The notes under the pieces are model-generated. The model was not told the origin of the DNA. It saw nothing but the letters and a program-made list of their open reading frames with translations, and did no database searches. Below are positions 15,336-19,552 of a DNA stretch of 19,552 bases, in pieces; within the stretch, counting starts at the first letter, position 1, and the number at the start of each line of letters is the position of its first letter. The position numbers and the translations under genes are program-made. This DNA is from Dehalococcoides mccartyi (GTDB taxonomy: Bacteria > Chloroflexota > Dehalococcoidia > UBA2979): NCBI GenBank assembly GCA_945888895.1, contig CAMDAY010000013.1, forward strand, positions 1-19,552, written 5' to 3'.

Positions 15336-15785
15336 ATGACCGTCGACCTTCGCTCGAGAATGACCGCCGCGATCGCGTCGTGGCGGTTCTTCGTGTCCGC
15401 GATCCTCATCGCGTCAGCATGCACGTACGTGATCCCGATCCAGCGCAGCATCGGCCTGTTCACGGCGACACACTCCAACGTGAGCACGGTGTCGTCAGCC
15501 AGAGTGCTCGCGCCCGTCGCACTGATTGCGACCGTCACCGCCCCGGGACAGATCAAGTTGAACTGGGCGCAGTCCGCGAGCGCCTGCACCACCGGCTACA
15601 ACATCTACTGCATTGCGGATCCCGACGTCACCTACACGTTGATCTGGTTTCAAGGCGGCGGCGCCAGCACGATGTTTGTCGATGGTGGCTTTGCGCCGCT
15701 GACGGCGTACACCTACTACGTGGAGGCAGTCTGCAGCGATTGGGTGAGCCCTCCGTCGCCGACCGACACCGAGATCACGCCCTAG
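15336..15785 (+). CDS. Secreted fibronectin type III-like small protein
   Basis: The 149-residue product has an N-terminal hydrophobic segment (MTAAIASWRFFVSAILIAS, from an internal Met at 15360). IGLFTATHSNVSTVSS follows, faintly like the SipW-substrate pattern of the gene before it. The remainder looks like a single FnIII domain: APVALIATVTAPGQIKLNW, then TTGYNIYC, and LTAYTYYVEAVCSDWVSPPS near the end, with three or more cysteines. FnIII domains bind other proteins or carbohydrates and often decorate cell-surface proteins. Start choice is uncertain: GTG 15327, ATG 15336 and ATG 15360 are all in frame and none has a good ribosome-binding site. It follows the TasA-like gene by about 40 bases, so the two are probably one transcript. 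Confidence 0.7.
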   Translation: MTVDLRSRMTAAIASWRFFVSAILIASACTYVIPIQRSIGLFTATHSNVSTVSSARVLAPVALIATVTAPGQIKLNWAQSASACTTGYNIYCIADPDVTYTLIWFQGGGASTMFVDGGFAPLTAYTYYVEAVCSDWVSPPSPTDTEITP

Positions 15786-15877
15786 CGCATCCCGTCACGA
15801 GCGTACCGTGCGCCCGTGTGTATGCTCCCGCCAGGTGGCGCGCTCAGCGGTGCCGCCTGCATAGAGGAGCACCGTCG

Positions 15878-16825
15878 ATGACCACCGGCCCCGCTGTTGA
15901 CTACCGCGAACGCATGCGCGGCTGCGCCGAGGCGATCGAGCTCGGCGCTCCCGCGATCGTGGTGCCCGCCGACCACGTCGTCATGCTCGGCGATCTGCAG
16001 TTCCACTACCTCGATTGGGGGAACGCGCATCTGCCGCACCTCATTCTGCTGCACGGCGGCGGACTGACGGCGCACACGTGGGACATGGCCGCGCTGCTGC
16101 TGCTCGACCGCTATCACCTCGTCGCGCTGGACCTGCGCGGGCATGGCGACACGGACTGGACGCCAGATGAGCACATCCACGACGAGCTGAACGACCTGAT
16201 GTACGGCGACGTGCAACTGTTCCTCGATCATCTCGGCTACGAGCGTGTGTCGCTCGCCGGGATGTCGCTCGGCGGCGTCGCCGCCATCCGCTACGCCGCG
16301 GAGCATCCGGTCGGCGTGGAGGCGCTCGTGATGGTGGACGTCGGGCCGGAGAGCATGCGCGAGGCAGGGCAGGCGACGCAGGCGTTCCACCACGAGACCG
16401 ACATCCTCGAGCGGTTCGAGGACTTCCTCGACCGCGCGGTGAAGTTCAATCCGCTGCGCAAGCGCGAGCACATCGAGTACAGCCTGACGCACTCGCTGAA
16501 GGAGACGCCTGAGGGGTGGACGTGGAAGCAGGACCCGCGCCCGCGTGACAACGGCGCGCTGGTGCCGGAAACGGAGCGCATCGCCTCATCAGAGCGTCGT
16601 GCCGCCGAGCTCTGGACGGCCGTCCGCGCGATCACCGCGCCGACGCTTGTCCTGCGCGGCGAGCACAGTCGAGGTCTCGCGCCCGACGTCGCGGAGCGCC
16701 TCGTGCAGGAGATGAAGGACGCGCACCTCGTCACCGTCGCGGGGGCGACCGGCTACATCCCCGGCGACCGCCCGAAGGACTTCGCCCGCGAAGTGGACGC
16801 CTTCCTCTCCGCTCTGCCGAGGTAG
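15878..16825 (+). CDS. Alpha/beta-hydrolase-fold protein with an incomplete catalytic triad
   Basis: GAGGAGC sits about eight bases before the ATG. The 315-residue protein has an LHGGGLTAHTWD oxyanion segment, then LDLRGHGDTDW and the nucleophile elbow LAGMSLGG with Ser130. VMVDVGPESM with Asp154 and a lid region follow. At the position where the family normally has Asp after strand seven there is LRGEHSRGLAPD (Arg265). Where the catalytic His normally lies there is VAGATGYIPGDRP, with Gly292 in place of His. The fold is confident; ordinary hydrolase activity is not. It could be a non-hydrolytic relative or use a different residue. It lies between the FnIII gene and an ene-reductase gene, with no clear functional link. 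Confidence 0.85.
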   Translation: MTTGPAVDYRERMRGCAEAIELGAPAIVVPADHVVMLGDLQFHYLDWGNAHLPHLILLHGGGLTAHTWDMAALLLLDRYHLVALDLRGHGDTDWTPDEHIHDELNDLMYGDVQLFLDHLGYERVSLAGMSLGGVAAIRYAAEHPVGVEALVMVDVGPESMREAGQATQAFHHETDILERFEDFLDRAVKFNPLRKREHIEYSLTHSLKETPEGWTWKQDPRPRDNGALVPETERIASSERRAAELWTAVRAITAPTLVLRGEHSRGLAPDVAERLVQEMKDAHLVTVAGATGYIPGDRPKDFAREVDAFLSALPR

Positions 16826-16874
16826 CGCCGACCCGGCGGAGCCTCGACGGGGCGAGTGACGTTCGAGGATCAAC

Positions 16875-16975
16875 CGTGGCGCGGCCCACCCCCGGCTCTC
16901 CCGGCGCGGGAGGGGAGCGAGAAACAGAGGAATCAACTGTGAGGAGTTGCGCCCCTCAGACTCCCGGCGGAACTT
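16875..16975 (-). repeat. Composite hairpin repeat, copy C (minus orientation)
   Basis: Read on the minus strand: CCGCCGGGAGTCTGAGGGGC (19 of 20 identical to copy A), an arm hairpin at 16940-16958, a short core CTCCCG/CGGGAG around 16898-16912, and a tail GGGTGGGCCGCGCCACG. The leading 13-bp hairpin of copy A is not present. It occupies the first part of the 440-base gap between the alpha/beta-hydrolase and ene-reductase genes. Confidence 0.7.
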
Positions 16976-17009
16976 GATGTGGCCACGGTGGGTGAGTGCG
17001 ACTGATTCG

Positions 17010-17130
17010 CACCGCCGCCGAAGACGGCGATGCGGAGAGATCCGCTGTCGGGATCCTCAAAAGGGCGAAACCCTTTGAACTTCATCCCCCTTCCCTGCGC
17101 GGGAAGGGGGCAGGGGGATGGGCCGCCCCC
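17010..17130 (+). repeat. Composite hairpin repeat, copy D (plus orientation)
   Basis: In order: a GATCCG-CTGT-CGGGATC hairpin with bulged G (17039-17055); a TCAAAAGGG-CGAAA-CCCTTTGA hairpin with bulged A (17057-17078); the core CCCCCTTCCC/GGGAAGGGGG (17086-17095 with 17101-17110); and a tail ending GATGGGCCGCCCCCC. The first two hairpins correspond to those of copy B. It lies head-to-head with copy C. From 17131 to the ene-reductase start the gap holds only a possible -10-like TACTCT at 17216-17221. Confidence 0.7.
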
Positions 17131-17265
17131 CAAGCACCTCGACCGCAACTCGCCCCGTCGAGTTCACGCCCGCTCCCGCCGCTCCGGCGCAGCGGCCGGA
17201 CATACCCCCACGTGGTACTCTGCACGCTCCACACCGACACCTGCACTGACCGAGGAACCCCACCC

Positions 17266-18333
17266 ATGAGCGTGCTGTTCACCCCTATTCGTCTTCGCGG
17301 CCTCGAGATGCGCAACCGCGTCTGGGTCGCCCCGATGTGCCAGTACTCCGCCGACAACGCCGACGGCGTCCCGACGGACTGGCACCTGGTCCACCTCGGA
17401 TCCCGCGCGAGCGGAGGGGCCGGGCTCGTCATGACCGAGGCGACCGCCGTCACGGACGAGGGCCGCATCACCCCGTGGGACCTCGGCATCTACAACGAGG
17501 AGCAGGTCACGGCCTTCTCCCGCATCACCAAGTTCATCGAGTCGCAGGGCGCGGCGCCGGCGATCCAGCTCGCGCACGCGGGCCGCAAGGCCTCGACGAA
17601 CCGCCCGTGGCTCGGCGGGAAGCCCGTCGCGCCAGTGGACGGCGGCTGGGTCCCCGGCGCGCCGAGCGCCATCGCCTACAACGAGGGCTACCCGCAGCCA
17701 CACGAGTACACGACCGCCGAGGTGCACGGCATCATCGACGCCTTCGCCGCTGCCGCGGAGCGCTCGGTGCGCGCCGGCTTCCGCGTGATCGAGATCCACT
17801 CGGCGCACGGCTACCTGCTGCACCAGTTCCTCTCGCCGCACACCAACCTGCGCACCGACGAGTTCGGAGGATCGTTCGCGGGCCGCACCAAGCTCACGCT
17901 CGACATCGCCAAGGCCGTGCGCGCAGCCATGCCCACGACCATGCCGCTGCTCGTCCGCATCTCCGCGAGCGAGTACGTCGACGAGGGCTGGGACCTCGAT
18001 CACTCGGTCGCGCTCTCCACGCTGCTGAAGGACGCGGGCGTCGACATGATCGACTGCTCATCCGGCGGCAACCTGCCGCACCAGAAGCTCACGGTTTACC
18101 CCGGCTACCAGGTCGGCTTCGCCCGCGCGATCCGCGAGGCGACCGGGATTTCGACCGGCGCCGTCGGGCTCATCTCCGAGCCGAACCAGGCCGAGGGCAT
18201 CGTCGCGTCCGGCGACGCCGATGTCGTGCTGCTCGCCCGCGAGGAGCTCCGCGACCCGTACTGGCCGATGCGCGCTGCGAAGGCGCTGGGCGCCGAGCAC
18301 GAGTGGCCCGTCCAGTACGCCCGCGCCAAATAG
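17266..18333 (+). CDS. NADH:flavin oxidoreductase, old yellow enzyme (YqjM-like ene-reductase)
   Basis: GAGG lies about ten bases before the ATG. The 355-residue protein is an FMN TIM barrel of the thermophilic-like OYE class. VAPMCQYSA has Cys25 and Tyr27 at the positions of YqjM Cys26 and Tyr28, which tune the flavin and bind substrate. IEIHSAHGYLLHQFLSPHTN carries the His178/His181 pair that hydrogen-bonds the substrate carbonyl. DEFGGSFAGR follows, and the C-terminal part has IDCSSGG and a GLISEP / DVVLLAREELRDPYWP phosphate-binding and closing segment. It reduces activated C=C bonds with NAD(P)H in the cytoplasm; the natural substrate is unknown. A strong hairpin follows 54 bases after the stop. 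Confidence 0.94.
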   Translation: MSVLFTPIRLRGLEMRNRVWVAPMCQYSADNADGVPTDWHLVHLGSRASGGAGLVMTEATAVTDEGRITPWDLGIYNEEQVTAFSRITKFIESQGAAPAIQLAHAGRKASTNRPWLGGKPVAPVDGGWVPGAPSAIAYNEGYPQPHEYTTAEVHGIIDAFAAAAERSVRAGFRVIEIHSAHGYLLHQFLSPHTNLRTDEFGGSFAGRTKLTLDIAKAVRAAMPTTMPLLVRISASEYVDEGWDLDHSVALSTLLKDAGVDMIDCSSGGNLPHQKLTVYPGYQVGFARAIREATGISTGAVGLISEPNQAEGIVASGDADVVLLAREELRDPYWPMRAAKALGAEHEWPVQYARAK

Positions 18334-18387
18334 CGCCCGGTTAGCACATCCGCGCAGCCATCGGCGCGCGGCTACGTTCGTATCGTT

Positions 18388-18415
18388 CGAGGGCAGGGCC
18401 AACACCCTGCCCTCG
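18388..18415 (+). terminator. Likely intrinsic terminator after the ene-reductase gene
   Basis: A perfect 11-bp stem, CGAGGGCAGGG (18388-18398) and CCCTGCCCTCG (18405-18415), has a six-base loop and is followed by ACGTTTGCTT. The T content is modest but this is the most terminator-like structure in the window. Confidence 0.65.
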
Positions 18416-18424
18416 ACGTTTGCT

Positions 18425-18430
18425 TACACT
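18425..18430 (+). promoter_or_regulatory. Possible -10 element for the amidase gene
   Basis: TACACT, preceded by a TG, matches four of six bases of the -10 consensus and lies about 45 bases upstream of the amidase start at 18475. Transcription would begin near 18437, after the in-frame ATG at 18433. That supports the downstream start. No -35 is evident. Confidence 0.3.
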
Positions 18431-18474
18431 CGATGCTCGACGCCGAGCCCACCGGCACGACGAAGGCCCTCCAG

Positions 18475-19404
18475 ATGATCCGACCTCGCTTCGCCCTCGC
18501 ATTCACTTCTGCACTGCTGGCCGCGACGTTGCTCGTCGCCTGCGGCCCAAACTCCGGTTCCCCGGGCGGCAACGCCTCCGTGGCGTCGGCGGCTGAAGTG
18601 CAGAGCACCGGAGTGCTGGCCCCCGCGCCCGCCGAGCCGGCGCGGGTCGGTGCGACCCCGCAGACCTCTGCGCCGCAACCGCCGCCGCGCGCCAGCCGCT
18701 CCGGCTTCCTGGTCGCGCTCGACCCCGGGCACGGCGGCGATGAGAGCGGGGCGGCGGCATACGGCGTCGTCGAGCGCGACTCCAACGTCGAGTTGGCGCA
18801 GCGCGTGCGCGCCTACCTCGTCGCGGCGGGCGTGCAGGTGCACCTCACGCGCGAGGACAACGGCCGCGCGACGGGGCTGATCACGCCGGGCGGGGACACA
18901 CGCGTCTCCACGCGCAGCGACCTGCAGGAGCGCGTCATCGCGGCAAACCGGCTGGGCGCCGACATCTTCGTCTCGCTGCACTCGAACGGCTCCGGCGACC
19001 CGAACATGCGCGGCTTCGAGGTCTACTACGAGAGCCGTCGTCCGTTCGCGGACGATAACTACCGCCTCGCGAAGGAGTTGCTGGATGGTGCGCTGAAGGG
19101 CGCGGCGAACGCCGGGCACCCCTCGACGAGTCGAGGCATCATCGACGCGGGATGCTGGCGAAACAACAACGGGCGCTGCATTGGCCTGTTCGTCCTGTCG
19201 CCCGGCGGCTCGCCGACGTCCATCGGCCCACAGATGGGCCCGGTGACCGCCAAGGAGGCGACGAACATGCCCGCCGCGCTCCTCGAGTCGCTGTTCATCT
19301 CGAGCCCGGACGATGCCGCGATGCTGAAGAGCGACGCGGTGCGCGCCTCGATCGCGAGGGGCATCGCGGACGGCATCCTGCGCTACCTCGGCATCCCCGC
19401 GTAG
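18475..19404 (+). CDS. N-acetylmuramoyl-L-alanine amidase (Amidase_3), predicted lipoprotein
   Basis: The ATG at 18475 is chosen over 18433 because it gives a classic lipoprotein signal, MIRPRFALAF then TLLVAC with lipid-modified Cys23, and has AAGG eight bases upstream. A Pro/Ala/Ser-rich linker (about 24-75) leads to the zinc amidase domain. LDPGHGGDES has His86, VVERDSNVELA has Glu100, FVSLHSNGSG has His169, and ALLESLFISSPDD has Glu271: the full metal and catalytic set of the family. It cleaves the amide bond between MurNAc and the peptide stem outside the membrane, for cell separation or wall turnover. A CWRNNNGRC segment (about 227-235) could be a disulfide-bonded insertion near the active site. 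It stands alone between two hairpins. Confidence 0.92.
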   Translation: MIRPRFALAFTSALLAATLLVACGPNSGSPGGNASVASAAEVQSTGVLAPAPAEPARVGATPQTSAPQPPPRASRSGFLVALDPGHGGDESGAAAYGVVERDSNVELAQRVRAYLVAAGVQVHLTREDNGRATGLITPGGDTRVSTRSDLQERVIAANRLGADIFVSLHSNGSGDPNMRGFEVYYESRRPFADDNYRLAKELLDGALKGAANAGHPSTSRGIIDAGCWRNNNGRCIGLFVLSPGGSPTSIGPQMGPVTAKEATNMPAALLESLFISSPDDAAMLKSDAVRASIARGIADGILRYLGIPA

Positions 19405-19415
19405 CGTCCAAGGCA

Positions 19416-19449
19416 CCGCGTGGGCCGACGTACCAGCCGGCCCACGCGG
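19416..19449. terminator. Bidirectional terminator-like hairpin between convergent genes
   Basis: CCGCGTGGGCCG (19416-19427) and CGGCCCACGCGG (19438-19449) form a perfect 12-bp stem with a ten-base loop. It starts 12 bases after the amidase stop and lies 56 bases beyond the stop of the opposing gene. No T-tract is present. Confidence 0.55.
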
Positions 19450-19505
19450 CAGCAGGGTGTGCTGCCTCCCGCTGCCACATCGACAGTAGTCGCGCACGAG
19501 GTCAT

Positions 19506-19552
19506 CTACGGCCGGAGCATCTCCGACACCGTGACGATGCGCAGGCCCTCGC
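19506..19552 (-). CDS. C-terminal end of a gene cut by the window edge (possibly polysaccharide deacetylase)
   Basis: The minus strand reads EGLRIVTVSEMLRP then a TAG stop at 19506-19508. The pattern G-[LY]-R-x-V-T-V-S-E-[ML]-L is common at the end of NodB-type polysaccharide deacetylases, which would suit the neighbouring wall amidase. Only 14 residues are visible, so the identity is a guess from a short motif. The reading frame itself is plausible because it is convergent with the amidase gene, with a 12-bp hairpin between them. Confidence 0.4.
   Translation of the reverse strand, partial: EGLRIVTVSEMLRP

Noticed and set aside
17164..18344. Long frames overlapping the ene-reductase gene on both strands
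   Set aside because: Arg/Ala/Val-rich shadows; the ene-reductase frame has all catalytic motifs.
18433..18475. Upstream ATG start for the amidase gene
   Set aside because: No ribosome-binding site, it would put 14 polar residues before a standard lipoprotein signal, and the best -10-like hexamer lies only three bases before it.

Overview
The window is about 19.5 kb of very GC-rich, densely coding DNA with 17 protein genes: 15 complete or nearly so, and one cut by each window edge. There are no rRNA or tRNA genes, IS elements or CRISPR arrays that I can see. The gene mix suggests an aerobic or facultative chemoheterotroph of the Chloroflexota, possibly a Dehalococcoidia-like lineage known from metagenomes. 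The mix is an F420-type nitroreductase-family protein, a CaiB/BaiF CoA transferase, a CitE-like lyase, an old-yellow-enzyme ene-reductase, and a SipW-type signal peptidase with TasA-like protein. High-GC Actinomycetota remains an alternative. This placement is inference from gene content, not from a marker gene.

Left part (1-7 kb): a small plus-strand operon (CitE-like lyase, then an F420-dependent-type oxidoreductase) is followed by an FmdB zinc-ribbon gene on the minus strand. Next come an uncharacterised plus-strand gene and an MFS carrier that converges on a CoA transferase. A minus-strand group follows: NADPH-dependent FMN reductase, spermidine-synthase-like protein, and a 48-residue membrane protein.

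Middle (7-12.6 kb): a glycosyltransferase-51 protein ends where the transpeptidase domain of a class A PBP should begin. It converges on a large RND efflux permease, followed by a LigB-type aromatic ring-opening dioxygenase.

Right part (12.6-19.5 kb): the most distinctive locus is a SipW/ER-type (Ser-His) signal peptidase fused to a long Ala/Pro linker and a cytoplasmic helical domain. It is divergent from a TasA/camelysin-like secreted protein and a small fibronectin-III secreted protein. The roughly 300-base region between them carries overlapping, mutually exclusive hairpins. The window then continues with an alpha/beta-hydrolase-fold protein lacking the usual catalytic His, an ene-reductase, a lipoprotein amidase and the tail of a convergent gene.

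Four intergenic gaps hold copies (two in each orientation) of one composite, multi-hairpin interspersed repeat of roughly 100-160 bases. They share a GC-rich palindromic core (CCCTCCCGCGCCGGGAGGGG type) and a TGGGCCGCCCC tail. This repeat family, the fused signal peptidase with its cargo genes, and the leader between them are the parts most worth following up.
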